A stretch of 64,000 nucleotides of DNA from NCBI GenBank assembly GCA_905207705.1, contig CAJLMA010000002.1, forward strand, positions 421,648 to 485,647. Direction: 5' to 3'. Made by a program: the position numbers and the translations under genes. The notes below the pieces were generated by a model, which saw only the letters and a list, made by a program, of their open reading frames with translations, ran no database searches and was not told the origin of the DNA. The stretch comes from an uncultured Prevotellaceae bacterium (lineage in GTDB: Bacteria > Bacteroidota > Bacteroidia > Bacteroidales > Muribaculaceae). Of the stretch, positions 18,941-28,063 are shown piece after piece; positions within the stretch are counted from its first letter, which is position 1; the number at the start of each line of letters is the position of its first letter.

Positions 18941-21340
18941 TTAATCAAACACGCCTTCGATAGACTCGGTAGGCACGCCCTCCGACTCTTCAAGCTGGTC
19001 GAGAGGCACTCCGCCCAACATACTTTTGGCACAAGGGTCAAATCCCGGAGGGAAGCTGAAACGCGCCTCTTGAGAATAAGGCAATGTCTTGTCACCGTAC
19101 ACGCTCATCATGTACAATCCATATATAGGCAACGCCATTTCGGCGCCTTGGCCATTTGCCATGGTATTGAAGTGTATGTAACGCTCTTCACCGCCTACCC
19201 ACACACCCGTCACGAGTTGCGGAGTAAATCCCATAAACCAGCCGTCGGCGTTGTAGTTTGTTGTACCTGTTTTCCCACCCATCTCGGCAGTCAATTTATA
19301 TGGAGCGCGGCGCAACCTATTACCGGTTCCCGAATCGACCACGTTAAGCAATATGGAAAGTATCTTGTAGTAACCTTCCTCGCTAATGCACTCGGTGTGT
19401 TGCGGAATAAACTCACTTATTACATTACCTTGATTGTCGGTTATGCGCGTCACCATGACAGGATCGGCACGCATTCCTTTGTTGGCAAATGCGCTGTAAG
19501 CTGTCACCATCTCCTTGACCGACACGTCACATGGGCCGAGGCAGAGCGACTTCACAGCGTCGATGTGGTTGGTTATTCCGAAATTGTGCATGTTCCTGAC
19601 AAGCTGAGCCGGCGACAAATTATTCATCAGACGCGCCGAAATCCAGTTATTGGAATTTGTCAATGCCCATCGCAATGTCACCATTTCCCCTATACGGGCG
19701 TGGCCGGCATTGCGCGGCATCCATGTCCTGCCAAGGTCATCCTTCAATATCGGCTGCTCGTTAAGGAACTCATCGCATGGCGTATAACCTTCCTCCATCG
19801 CATAGGAATACAGGAACGGCTTTATCGTCGAACCTATCTGACGGCGACCGTGGCTCACCATGTCATATTGGAAATATCTGAAACTCGGTCCGCCAACGTA
19901 TGCCTTCACATATCCCGTGACAGGATCCATCGACATCATGCCCGTGCGCAAGAATGTCTTGGAATAAAGCAGAGAATCGAGCGGAGACATTACCGTGTCG
20001 ACATCCCCGTCATAAGAAAATACACGCATTTCGCGTTTTTGGTTGAAATTGTCAAATATTTCGGCATCGCTGTATCCGGCAATCTTCAACACCCTGTAAC
20101 GCTCACTTTGTCTTACGGCACGCTTTATCAAATTGTCTCGTTCCGACTCGGGCAGTTCATACCTGTTTGTCGTGTAAGGATTGCTCGTACCTTTCTTTTC
20201 CTTTATGAATCGAGGCTGCAAGCTCTTTCCAAGATGCTTCTGCACTGCATTCTCGGCATATTGCTGCATTCTCGAATCGATGGTCGTGTATATTTTCAAT
20301 CCGTCGGTATATATGTTATACTTCGACCCGTCGGGCTTGCGTGTTTTTTCACACCACCCGTATAAAGGATTTGTAGCCCACGCGATGGAATCGTCTATGT
20401 ATGCCTGCCCGTTCCATGATGCGTAATCGCTGCGTCGCGGCATCTTGGCAGTAAGCATCCGTCGCAATTCTTCTCTGAAATACGGGGCAATACCATCTTT
20501 GTGATCAACCCTGTGATAATCAAGAACCAGCGGTTTTTGCTTCAATTCCTCGGCTTCGGCCTCGGTCAACATACCGGCTCGCCACATCTGGTTAAGCACC
20601 ACGTTGCGACGTTCACGAGTGCGCTCCCCGTACCTCAACGGGTTGAAATAGGATGGATTTTTAACCATACCTACAAGTGTGGCCGCCTCTTCTATCGTCA
20701 AGTCGCGCGGTTCCTTGCCGAAATATACATAAGACGCACTCTCGATGCCAACAGCGTTATTCAAGAAGTCAAATTGGTTGAAATACATTTTTATGATTTC
20801 ATCCTTTGTGTAATAACGTTCTATCTTGACGGCTATTGCCCACTCGATAGGCTTCTGCAACATGCGTTCAAAGGCGTTGGACGAGGATGGAGAATACAGC
20901 TGCTTGGCAAGCTGCTGCGTTATGGTACTTCCACCGCCGGCATTTTTCTGACCAAGCAATCCGCGCTTCACTATCGCCCTCAACAATCCTTTCATGTCGA
21001 TTCCCGAATGGCTCAAGAACCGCTCATCCTCGGTGGCAATAAGGGCATTCGTCAAGTGCGGGGACAACTCATCGTAGTCAACATACACCCTGTTTGCCAT
21101 GCTTTGATAATAACGCCCCATCTCAACGCCGTCCGAAGTGAACAATACGGTAGCGTAACGGTCGGTAGGATTCTTCAATTCTTCAATAGGAGGCATATAG
21201 CCTATGACTCCATTGTATATCAGCGTGAATAATATGGTCAATGCCACAACGACAAAGGCAAATGTCCCCCACATCCATTTAATGATGCGTTTATTCCTTT
21301 TTGCCCTTTTGTCGATAGATTTTTTATTGTTCGAGTCCAT
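18941..21340 (-). CDS. mrcA: Class A penicillin-binding protein 1A
   Basis: Bifunctional peptidoglycan glycosyltransferase/transpeptidase. A Lys/Arg-rich cytosolic N-terminus (MDSNNKKSIDKRAKRNKR) is followed by one membrane anchor (FAFVVVALTILFTLI). The GT51 domain has the catalytic EDERFLSHSGID and GGSTITQQLAKQ motifs. The transpeptidase domain has the SxxK nucleophile GSTIKPF, the SNN motif and KTGTT. The frame is open 35 codons further upstream, across the promoter, so the start at 21340 is chosen. At about 800 residues it is normal for Bacteroidales PBP1a. Confidence 0.93.
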   Translation of the reverse strand: MDSNNKKSIDKRAKRNKRIIKWMWGTFAFVVVALTILFTLIYNGVIGYMPPIEELKNPTDRYATVLFTSDGVEMGRYYQSMANRVYVDYDELSPHLTNALIATEDERFLSHSGIDMKGLLRAIVKRGLLGQKNAGGGSTITQQLAKQLYSPSSSNAFERMLQKPIEWAIAVKIERYYTKDEIIKMYFNQFDFLNNAVGIESASYVYFGKEPRDLTIEEAATLVGMVKNPSYFNPLRYGERTRERRNVVLNQMWRAGMLTEAEAEELKQKPLVLDYHRVDHKDGIAPYFREELRRMLTAKMPRRSDYASWNGQAYIDDSIAWATNPLYGWCEKTRKPDGSKYNIYTDGLKIYTTIDSRMQQYAENAVQKHLGKSLQPRFIKEKKGTSNPYTTNRYELPESERDNLIKRAVRQSERYRVLKIAGYSDAEIFDNFNQKREMRVFSYDGDVDTVMSPLDSLLYSKTFLRTGMMSMDPVTGYVKAYVGGPSFRYFQYDMVSHGRRQIGSTIKPFLYSYAMEEGYTPCDEFLNEQPILKDDLGRTWMPRNAGHARIGEMVTLRWALTNSNNWISARLMNNLSPAQLVRNMHNFGITNHIDAVKSLCLGPCDVSVKEMVTAYSAFANKGMRADPVMVTRITDNQGNVISEFIPQHTECISEEGYYKILSILLNVVDSGTGNRLRRAPYKLTAEMGGKTGTTNYNADGWFMGFTPQLVTGVWVGGEERYIHFNTMANGQGAEMALPIYGLYMMSVYGDKTLPYSQEARFSFPPGFDPCAKSMLGGVPLDQLEESEGVPTESIEGVFD

Positions 21341-21402
21341 GCAATTTTTCTCTGTGCTTCTTTTATTGTCGGGCAGATTTTGCCATGCTGCCATACGATT
21401 TG

Positions 21403-21435
21403 CAAAATTACGAAAATAAAGTTGAGTTAGGCAAC
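21403..21435 (-). promoter_or_regulatory. Promoter of the PBP1a gene
   Basis: Minus strand -7 TAATTTTG (21403-21410), with a GTTG at -33 (21432-21435) after 21 bases. The position inside the open-frame extension supports the downstream start. Confidence 0.5.
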
Positions 21436-21480
21436 TTATTGTCAATTAATAAATGTTGCGAAATGACAATGCGCAACATT

Positions 21481-22074
21481 TCACAATACCGACGTGCCGT
21501 CAATCTCTCCTATGGCATTTTTCAACATTGGCACATCGTCAACGTTGGCTTGAATCGTCATCGTGCACAAGTTGTCAAAATCTTGTGAAATTACCCTTAA
21601 ATTGTTTTTCTTTACAAACTTCATCACATCGTTCATGCCCAAATATGGAAATGTGAATGTTATGGCAGCCTGCTCATGACATTCGAGTATCTCCCCGTTA
21701 CGGATTGCCTCGGCAGCGGCTTCCCGATATGCCACTATAAGACCGGATGTTCCAAGCAATATGCCGCCGAAGTAGCGCACCACGATGACAACGACGTTGG
21801 TCAATCCAAACGAATTTATTTGCCCCAAAATTGGCTTGCCAGCCGTTCCCGACGGCTCACCGTTGTCGCTGCTCAAAAATTCTTTCCTGTCTGCCCCTAT
21901 CATGTAAGCCCAGCACACATGACGGGCATCATGATATTGTTTCTGATATTGCTTTACTACTGCTTTTGCTTCTTCGGCAGTGGATACAGGCAACGCAAAC
22001 GAAAGGAACTTGCTCATCTTTTCCTTGTAAACTCCTTCACACGGCGCTGCCAGTGTCTTATAAAAATCACTCAT
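21481..22074 (-). CDS. YigZ/IMPACT family protein
   Basis: 197 residues. The N-terminal IMPACT domain carries HVCWAYMIG, SDNGEPSGTAGKPIL and VVRYFGGILLGTSGL, the signature of the UPF0029/YigZ family. The C-terminal half is the small DUF1949-like alpha/beta domain. Yeast and mammalian relatives affect Gcn2 signalling. The bacterial role is not settled (a proline dipeptidase or translation link has been suggested). Cytosolic. It lies 140 bases upstream of the PBP1a start, with a promoter between, so it is probably separately transcribed. Confidence 0.88.
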   Translation of the reverse strand: MSDFYKTLAAPCEGVYKEKMSKFLSFALPVSTAEEAKAVVKQYQKQYHDARHVCWAYMIGADRKEFLSSDNGEPSGTAGKPILGQINSFGLTNVVVIVVRYFGGILLGTSGLIVAYREAAAEAIRNGEILECHEQAAITFTFPYLGMNDVMKFVKKNNLRVISQDFDNLCTMTIQANVDDVPMLKNAIGEIDGTSVL

Positions 22075-22201
22075 TATACCTGTAGATTGTGAGACAAACT
22101 ATTTTTTGCAAATTTATGCACACTTTCTTGCATATTTTACCCCAAAGCACACATGCAAAGTTAAATAGTGTTTAACAAAACTGCGTCTTTATTAAAAATT
22201 T

Positions 22202-22236
22202 TATATTTGTAATATGATCATATATCAACAAGGAGG
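22202..22236 (+). promoter_or_regulatory. -7 element and strong Shine-Dalgarno of the 22243 gene
   Basis: TATATTTG (22202-22209) is a perfect -7 box. AGGAGG (22231-22236) lies six bases before the ATG. A full Shine-Dalgarno is rare in Bacteroidota, where most starts use A-rich leaders. Confidence 0.6.
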
Positions 22237-22242
22237 AATTTT

Positions 22243-22914
22243 ATGAAGCAACTATTATTTGTAGCAATCATGCTTACATCCACAGTCCTGGCTTATGGCC
22301 GAACAATTTCGGGTGAGGTAACAAACGGTCGCACAGGAGAACCATTAGTCGGCGCAATGATCATGAACGGCGACCGAGGCACTGTAACCGACTTGGACGG
22401 AAAATATCAAATTGAAGCTCGTACCGGCGACAAGTTGACATACCAGTATGTCGGCTATTTATCAGTAGAAAAGACTGTTGACATCAGCTCCACAATAAAT
22501 GTCGGACTAAAAACAACCACAGGCGACATGTATCTGGATGTATTTGCCGATGGTACAAATGAAGTAAAAGAGCAAATCGAAGCAATGTTCAAATCACAAT
22601 ACGGCATAGACATGTCGATAGCCGTGGACATCGACTCAGACAAGCATGAAATAGTCTACATCTATGAATTTTACGACAAGTCAATATACGATGCCTACGA
22701 CATCACAAATGGCATCGAAGGCGTGCTAAACGGAGTAATCAGTGGTGCAATGCAAGGAGACTCGTCCGAATCAGAACTGGAATTTATTGTCGACAGATTC
22801 GAGTCAAACAAATATAACATCAGAGTATTGGTTAAATATGGCAATCAATCCAAGTCGGGATTGATTACATTCAAGGACTTACGCATCAGAGCCAATGCCG
22901 CACTTGGCAAATGA
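22243..22914 (+). CDS. Exported protein with carboxypeptidase-like regulatory (CarboxypepD_reg-like) domain
   Basis: A signal peptide of about 19 residues (MKQLLFVAIMLTSTVLAYG) precedes a beta-sandwich of the type found at the N-terminus of TonB-linked receptors (TISGEVTNGRTGEPLVGAMI, YVGYLSVEKTVDI), to about residue 85. The rest (about 86-223) is an unrecognised alpha/beta region with many acidic residues (SVAVDIDSDKHEIVYIYEFYD-like composition). No transmembrane barrel follows, so it is a stand-alone periplasmic or surface domain. Function unknown. Monocistronic, with a strong ribosome binding site and a perfect terminator. Confidence 0.75.
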   Translation: MKQLLFVAIMLTSTVLAYGRTISGEVTNGRTGEPLVGAMIMNGDRGTVTDLDGKYQIEARTGDKLTYQYVGYLSVEKTVDISSTINVGLKTTTGDMYLDVFADGTNEVKEQIEAMFKSQYGIDMSIAVDIDSDKHEIVYIYEFYDKSIYDAYDITNGIEGVLNGVISGAMQGDSSESELEFIVDRFESNKYNIRVLVKYGNQSKSGLITFKDLRIRANAALGK

Positions 22915-22935
22915 GCCAGAACAGCCACAATTAAA

Positions 22936-22974
22936 CGAAGAAGGAGGATGACAACCACGCATCCTCCTTCTTCG
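22936..22974. terminator. Bidirectional terminator between the 22243 gene and cydB
   Basis: A perfect 15-base stem, CGAAGAAGGAGGATG (22936-22950) with its complement at 22960-22974, and a 9-base loop. The cydB stop is five bases away, so it also ends the cyd operon. Confidence 0.85.
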
Positions 22975-22979
22975 TATGT

Positions 22980-24122
22980 TCAATATTTATGTTCGCTCTC
23001 GTCGTTCATTTCTTCCTGTGTTATCGGCTTCTTGTTAAGCGAATACCACGCATAAGCTATGTAAGCCGCAACAAACGGTATTATCACCGTCACCCAGCTC
23101 ATTACCTTGAGTGTGAACAGGCTTGACGAACTGTTATCGATTGTCAATGAACTTGCCGGGTCGGTCAGCGATGGATAATAAGGAGTGTTATTATATCCTG
23201 CCACCCAGAACAACGACATCACTACCAGTGCTGTGCCTATGCCGCTGAACCATATTCCACTCTTGAAATCATCGCTCATTATAGTCCTCACATACGCGTA
23301 TAGCACGAGCACCACTCCGGCCAGCAACGCGATAAGCGACCACCACATGTCGATGTAATTGTGGAAATATTTGTTGGCTACGACTATAACCGACCCGTCG
23401 GGCTCAACTTGATATCCGTCGGACACAAGCAGCACGACAAGGAACACTACAAAGAACAACACAAAGACCGCTCCGTTCACAAGCACTTCCTTGCGCTGCC
23501 TTTTCTGAGCCTTCGCATCATCTATCGTGTTGATGAAATAAAATGCTGCCTGCATTCTTGCAAGAAACAAGACTGCAATTCCGAGCAGGAGATTCTTCCA
23601 GTTAAATATGGCTTCAAATCCGTGCGATGAAGCCCATGTGGATATGGCAGGAGCCGAAGCATCGAGCAAATTTCCTTTTTGAACCGTAAACTCTGCACCA
23701 AAAAAGAACATGCCCACGGCCTCACCGAGCAGAATACAACCAACCACGCCACTGAAACACAAAAAAGCGTCGAATGTATTTGTCCCGAACAGATTTCCCT
23801 TTTTCTTACGAAATTCGTACGACACCGCTTGAAGCACAAATCCCAACAAAATCAAAATCCAAAGCCAATAAGCTCCGCCGAAACTTGTAGAATAAAACAA
23901 CGGGAACGATGCAAAGAATGCACCTCCGAACACCACAAGCGTGGTAAATGAAAGTTCCCATTTGCGCCCCAGCGAGTTGACCATCATTGTGCGCTGGATG
24001 TCGCTACGGGTTCCGAACAAAAGTGTCTGTCCCCCTTGCACGAACAACAGGAACACCAAAGCAGCTCCAAGTACCGATATTAGGAACCACCAATATGATT
24101 GCAATAATTCATAAGTTGTCAT
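22980..24122 (-). CDS. cydB: Cytochrome bd oxidase subunit II
   Basis: Integral membrane partner of CydA in the high-affinity quinol oxidase. Eight or nine hydrophobic segments are spread through 380 residues. The N-terminal YWWFLISVLGAALVFLLFVQGGQTLLFG holds the conserved GGQ-like region, and AYIAYAWYSLNKKPIT ends the last helix. It starts 13 bases after cydA. The oxidase would let an anaerobe respire or detoxify traces of oxygen. Confidence 0.93.
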   Translation of the reverse strand: MTTYELLQSYWWFLISVLGAALVFLLFVQGGQTLLFGTRSDIQRTMMVNSLGRKWELSFTTLVVFGGAFFASFPLFYSTSFGGAYWLWILILLGFVLQAVSYEFRKKKGNLFGTNTFDAFLCFSGVVGCILLGEAVGMFFFGAEFTVQKGNLLDASAPAISTWASSHGFEAIFNWKNLLLGIAVLFLARMQAAFYFINTIDDAKAQKRQRKEVLVNGAVFVLFFVVFLVVLLVSDGYQVEPDGSVIVVANKYFHNYIDMWWSLIALLAGVVLVLYAYVRTIMSDDFKSGIWFSGIGTALVVMSLFWVAGYNNTPYYPSLTDPASSLTIDNSSSSLFTLKVMSWVTVIIPFVAAYIAYAWYSLNKKPITQEEMNDESEHKY

Positions 24123-24135
24123 AACTGTATCTGTT

Positions 24136-25704
24136 TTAATTGGCGTTGTCTATATTTTCTTTTGACTTCCTCGATATGTACTTAAGCATGATGCTTATTT
24201 CGGCTGCCAGCAATCCCGTAAATATCACTGCAAATAACACAAATGTTACCATTACCGACTGCGCCGGTATGTCGGACACGGCTGCCCTCGCCGGCATCAA
24301 GCCCTCTATGACCCAAGGCTGGCGGCCAACTTCGGCCGTCACCCATCCGGCCTCGCTGCAAATCCACACCAGCGGAATGGAAATCATCGCCAGCAGGTGC
24401 AGCCACCTGTTGGATGTCATGATTTTTTCCCGTCTATAAACAAAGAACAGAACCAACAGGTAGAACAGCAAGAAATATCCTCCGAGAATCACCATTATAT
24501 GGAAAGAATAAAATACCATCGGCACATTTGGGACAGCTTCTTCAGCGCTGTCGAAATATCCGTACCCGAAGTATTCAAAATTCTTCTTCAAGTCGGCATG
24601 AGCAAGCACCATTCCGGTGGTGTCGCCCTCGGCCTTAGCCAAATCAAAGTCGCGCAACGACTCATGCGCCGCACGGCCACGCTCTATGCGCTCGGCATAA
24701 GACACGCCTTTTATGGTATCACCGTCTTGAGTCAATTCTATGCCGTCGAGCAAGTCCTCAATTCCCGGGATGAATGCCTCGGTATCTCCCTTGGCAAGAA
24801 CCGACAAACCGTAAGGGATTGATATGTCAAACAGGTAGGTCGGCTCGTTGTCGCCAAGCTTCTTGTCGGGATTCAAAATGCCGATTGCAGTTATCGACTG
24901 TCCGCATTCGCCACGATACAAGCCTTCCATCGCCGCAAGTTTCATAGGCTGCACTTCCGAAACTACCTTGGCCGAGCCATCACCAGTGGCAAGAGTTGCA
25001 AGAATGCCTATCAATCCTACCCATCCCGATACTTTTATGCTCCTTACTGCCATCTCAATATTGCGACGCTTCAGCAACAACCAGCAGCTCACACCTATCA
25101 CAAACACGCCGGCCAGCGTCCAACCGCTCAACACGGCATGGCAGAACTTGTTTATCGCGACAGGCGAAGCCACAAGCGCCCAAAAGTCGTCCATTACATT
25201 GCGCATTTCATACGGGTTGAACTCCATACCCACAGGATACTGCATCCATGAATTGGCAACAAGTATCCACAATGCCGACAGGCTTGCTCCTACCGCCGTC
25301 AACCATGTCGATGCAAGATGGAAACGCGGTGAAACTTTTTTCCATCCAAAGAACATCACGGCAATGAATGTCGCTTCCATAAAGAAAGCCAGCAAGCCCT
25401 CTATTGCAAGCGGCGCACCAAAGATATCACCTACAAACCAACTGTAATTGGACCAATTCGTGCCAAATTCAAATTCGAGTATTATTCCCGTAGCCACCCC
25501 CATGGCGAAATTTATTCCAAACACTGTCATCCAAAACTTGGTCGTTCCCAACCAACGCGAATCCCGCGTCTTGTAATAAATAGTCTCCATTATGGCAACT
25601 ATAACCGACAATCCCAGCGTAAGCGGGACAAATAGCCAGTGATACATGGCCGTAAGCGCAAACTGCGCCCTCGACCAGTCAACCAATGTTGTCAATTCAT
25701 TCAT
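24136..25704 (-). CDS. cydA: Cytochrome bd oxidase subunit I
   Basis: Haem-bearing catalytic subunit. It begins MNELTTLVDWSRAQFALTAMYHWLFVPLTLG, carrying the conserved haem b595 histidine region. GIILEFEFGTNWSNYSWFVGDIFG and the GRQPWVIEG quinol-proximal motif are present. At 522 residues it has a periplasmic Q-loop insertion of moderate length, typical of Bacteroidetes. It sits second in the DUF4492-cydA-cydB operon. Confidence 0.95.
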   Translation of the reverse strand: MNELTTLVDWSRAQFALTAMYHWLFVPLTLGLSVIVAIMETIYYKTRDSRWLGTTKFWMTVFGINFAMGVATGIILEFEFGTNWSNYSWFVGDIFGAPLAIEGLLAFFMEATFIAVMFFGWKKVSPRFHLASTWLTAVGASLSALWILVANSWMQYPVGMEFNPYEMRNVMDDFWALVASPVAINKFCHAVLSGWTLAGVFVIGVSCWLLLKRRNIEMAVRSIKVSGWVGLIGILATLATGDGSAKVVSEVQPMKLAAMEGLYRGECGQSITAIGILNPDKKLGDNEPTYLFDISIPYGLSVLAKGDTEAFIPGIEDLLDGIELTQDGDTIKGVSYAERIERGRAAHESLRDFDLAKAEGDTTGMVLAHADLKKNFEYFGYGYFDSAEEAVPNVPMVFYSFHIMVILGGYFLLFYLLVLFFVYRREKIMTSNRWLHLLAMISIPLVWICSEAGWVTAEVGRQPWVIEGLMPARAAVSDIPAQSVMVTFVLFAVIFTGLLAAEISIMLKYISRKSKENIDNAN

Positions 25705-25737
25705 AATAAAAAAGTAGTTGCGTTATGATTTATGTTA

Positions 25738-25950
25738 TTATTTGTCTTCAAGCAATTCGGTCCTCACATGCTGCGCCCGCGCTTCATCGGTGGAATATTC
25801 AGTCTCAAGGAAATTCGGGAAAAAGAATAATTTGAGAATGACAAAAAACAAAAACAGCTTTATAAGAATCAATATCCACAACGACTTTCCTACGGTCATG
25901 TTGCGGAATCCGTCCACATATAAGTCTATAGCTTTTCTAAAAAGGCTCAT
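25738..25950 (-). CDS. DUF4492 small membrane protein upstream of cydA
   Basis: 70 residues with one transmembrane helix (LWILILIKLFLFFVILKLFFFP). The N-terminus MSLFRKAIDLYVDGFRNMTVG is the DUF4492 signature. In Bacteroidetes this family is regularly the first gene of the cydAB operon, so a small accessory subunit or assembly role for the bd oxidase, analogous to CydX, is a reasonable inference but not shown. It lies 33 bases before cydA and directly downstream of a consensus promoter. Confidence 0.85.
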   Translation of the reverse strand: MSLFRKAIDLYVDGFRNMTVGKSLWILILIKLFLFFVILKLFFFPNFLETEYSTDEARAQHVRTELLEDK

Positions 25951-26015
25951 GTATTAAATCTTGTTTCGTTTCTTAATTCACTAAAATTCCATCTTACACA
26001 AAAATGTACCGTATT

Positions 26016-26047
26016 CAAAGTTACATTTATTTTAATTTAATTACAAA
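26016..26047 (-). promoter_or_regulatory. Promoter of the DUF4492-cydAB operon
   Basis: Minus strand -33 TTTG (26044-26047), 20-base spacer, -7 TAACTTTG (26016-26023). A perfect consensus promoter about 65 bases before the DUF4492 ATG. Confidence 0.8.
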
Positions 26048-26134
26048 TAATTATCCGTTAACATTGGAAAAACACCCTATCCTTAGGACTTCAGGTGATT
26101 TTTGTCCCAAGCAAGCCATCATTTATGCACCAAA

Positions 26135-26157
26135 AAAGCGGCCCCGTGAGCCGCTTT
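26135..26157 (-). terminator. Terminator of the DUF7477-like gene
   Basis: The stem AAAGCGGC/GCCGCTTT (26135-26142 with 26150-26157) is followed by a T run on the minus strand, just past the stop codon. Confidence 0.8.
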
Positions 26158-26166
26158 CCTTGTTTT

Positions 26167-27480
26167 CTATAACGTGCCTTTCCCGTGGCACACTCCGCAA
26201 CGTCCTGTCCCGTTGCACGACGGGCAATCGGTTATGAAATATCCGTCGCCGGTATAAATGTACTCGCCCCGCATCAATCCCGTGCCGCCACATGCCGTGC
26301 ATTTTCCCGTACCGCCGCATCCGCTGCAGGTTATGACTTTCGAACCGCTACCATAGCCGCCCGATGAACCTCCGTAGCCACCGCCTACCGGAGGATAATA
26401 TCCTCCCGTTGCCGGCGCGTCTTTATGATATGAATATGTGACCGTGATATATCCCGACCCCATACATGCCGGACATGCAAATCCGCCCATGATACTCTTG
26501 CCCGTGCCATTGCAAGCTGTACACAATTTCTTATAAGTCACCGTTACCATACCATTCGGATACTCTGTCTCCGTCACCTCAGCTCCCGACACCGGGTCAA
26601 TCCTCGTGGTGGTCTTCGAACCGTCGCCACTACCGCTGCCTCCATTGTTGTGAGCATAAGTGCTACCACCCCCCGACGAAGAACCACGGTTGCTCTTATA
26701 TCCACCTCCGACAAATGCGATTTTTTGGCCTTTGTCCCACCACTTGCTTATATATTCCTTAGGACTGCCTTGAAATGCATTGAAAGACTGTTGCGGATAA
26801 TGGCCGTCTTTATTTTTGGCCGCAACCAAGAAATACTGTCCGTCAGCATATTCAATCAACTGCATCGAATAACCATCATTCCACAACTCCTTGGCTCTGG
26901 CCGAAATCTCTTCATAAGAATTTCGAATGGAGTAAGACTGCCTTCCTATGTCACTGCACTTACTCATCACAACGAGCCATTTCCCGTTGCACTTGGCAAC
27001 TTCCGTGATGCTATACCCTTCGCCCCACTTTTCTTTAATAAAGGCTGCATTATCATCCCATGCCTTGTAAGTCCACACTTGGTTAGTGTATCCCGTACCT
27101 GCCGACATGACAACAAACCACTTTCCAAGCCCCAGTGATACCGTTGTCATATAATATCCGTCCTTCCAGCATTGGGAAATCCAATCCTCCGGCCAATCAC
27201 TGGAATAATGATACTTCTGCGACGTGTACCCACAATTCTTCGCCATCGTCACAAACCACCCTTGACTCGAATAAGCCGCCGAAGTGATGTATTTGCCTTT
27301 ATCCCAATTTTCCTTGATTTTATCACGCTGCAATTCATTGCCCGAACCGCTGCTAAACCATGACTGTTCCCGATACCCCGTGCCACCATCCATCAAAATA
27401 ATAAGATTGTCCTGAGCAAGCATATTGGCATGTAGCATCAACGAAAAGAGCACTAATAACAAACAAATTTTCTTTTCCAT
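26167..27480 (-). CDS. Exported protein with DUF7477-like repeats and six CxxCxGxG zinc knuckles
   Basis: A signal peptide covers about residues 1-22 (MEKKICLLLVLFSLMLHANMLAQ). Residues about 28-265 hold repeats of roughly 45 residues with the pattern GYT-Q-W ... W-GY-IT ... GKWFVVMS. I recall this pattern as DUF7477, also seen at the C-terminus of plant casein-kinase-I-like (MUT9-like) kinases; this match is from memory. A Ser/Gly linker (about 265-290) leads to a C-terminal region with CTACNGTG, CPACMGSG, CSGCGGTG, CTACGGTG, CPSCNGTG and CGVCHGKG, the DnaJ-type zinc knuckle. There is no J domain. The function is unknown; protein binding in the periplasm is inference. Monocistronic. Confidence 0.75.
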   Translation of the reverse strand: MEKKICLLLVLFSLMLHANMLAQDNLIILMDGGTGYREQSWFSSGSGNELQRDKIKENWDKGKYITSAAYSSQGWFVTMAKNCGYTSQKYHYSSDWPEDWISQCWKDGYYMTTVSLGLGKWFVVMSAGTGYTNQVWTYKAWDDNAAFIKEKWGEGYSITEVAKCNGKWLVVMSKCSDIGRQSYSIRNSYEEISARAKELWNDGYSMQLIEYADGQYFLVAAKNKDGHYPQQSFNAFQGSPKEYISKWWDKGQKIAFVGGGYKSNRGSSSGGGSTYAHNNGGSGSGDGSKTTTRIDPVSGAEVTETEYPNGMVTVTYKKLCTACNGTGKSIMGGFACPACMGSGYITVTYSYHKDAPATGGYYPPVGGGYGGSSGGYGSGSKVITCSGCGGTGKCTACGGTGLMRGEYIYTGDGYFITDCPSCNGTGRCGVCHGKGTL

Positions 27481-27564
27481 GACTAAGATTGATTTGAGTC
27501 AGACAAAGATACTAATTTAATTACAAAAGCAAATTTCAAGCTGTGAAAAATCAGATTTTATTTT

Positions 27565-27572
27565 TACTTTTG
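27565..27572 (+). promoter_or_regulatory. -7 element of the DUF4494-yggS operon
   Basis: TACTTTTG, 27 bases before the ATG at 27600. The -33 is weak. Confidence 0.5.
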
Positions 27573-27599
27573 TAGCCGAATTTTAAAAAACGAAATGAA

Positions 27600-28058
27600 A
27601 TGGCAAACTGGTTTGAATGTAAAATAAGATATAACAAGCTGCTCGAAACAGGAATACAAAAAGCCGTGACCGAATCCTATCTCGTGGACGCATTGTCGTT
27701 TACCGAAGCCGAAGCCCGCATCACCGAGGAAATGGCACCTTTCATATCGGGCGAATTTACCGTCTCGGCAGTAAAAAGAGAGAAAATAAGCGACGTTTTC
27801 TATGATGCCACAGGCGACAAGTGGTATAAAGTGAAAACCAACTTCATAACAATCGACGAGAAAACTGCAGTAGAGAAAAAAACGGCATCGTTCATGCTCG
27901 TCCAAGCAAGCGAGTTTAAAGTAGCCCTCGACAATTTCATGGAAAACATGAAAGGCACACTTGCCGACTTTGAGATAGCTTCAATAGTCGAGACTCAGTT
28001 AATGGACGTATTCCCGGTAAACCTCGCAGGAAAATCCGAAAACAAGGAGGAAAAATAA
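27600..28058 (+). CDS. DUF4494 family protein
   Basis: 152 residues, cytosolic, beginning MANWFECKIRYNKLLETG, as is usual for the Bacteroidetes DUF4494 family. Predicted alpha/beta with KWYKVKTNFITIDEKTAVEKKT in the middle. No catalytic motif is visible and the function is unknown. It lies five bases before the yggS-type gene, so the two are co-transcribed; a shared role is possible but unproven. Confidence 0.85.
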   Translation: MANWFECKIRYNKLLETGIQKAVTESYLVDALSFTEAEARITEEMAPFISGEFTVSAVKREKISDVFYDATGDKWYKVKTNFITIDEKTAVEKKTASFMLVQASEFKVALDNFMENMKGTLADFEIASIVETQLMDVFPVNLAGKSENKEEK

Positions 28059-28063
28059 ATCCC

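Noticed and set aside
26004..26237. 77-codon plus-strand ORF upstream of the DUF4492 operon
   Set aside because: It overlaps the cyd promoter, the terminator and the 3' end of the DUF7477-like gene and shows no family resemblance.
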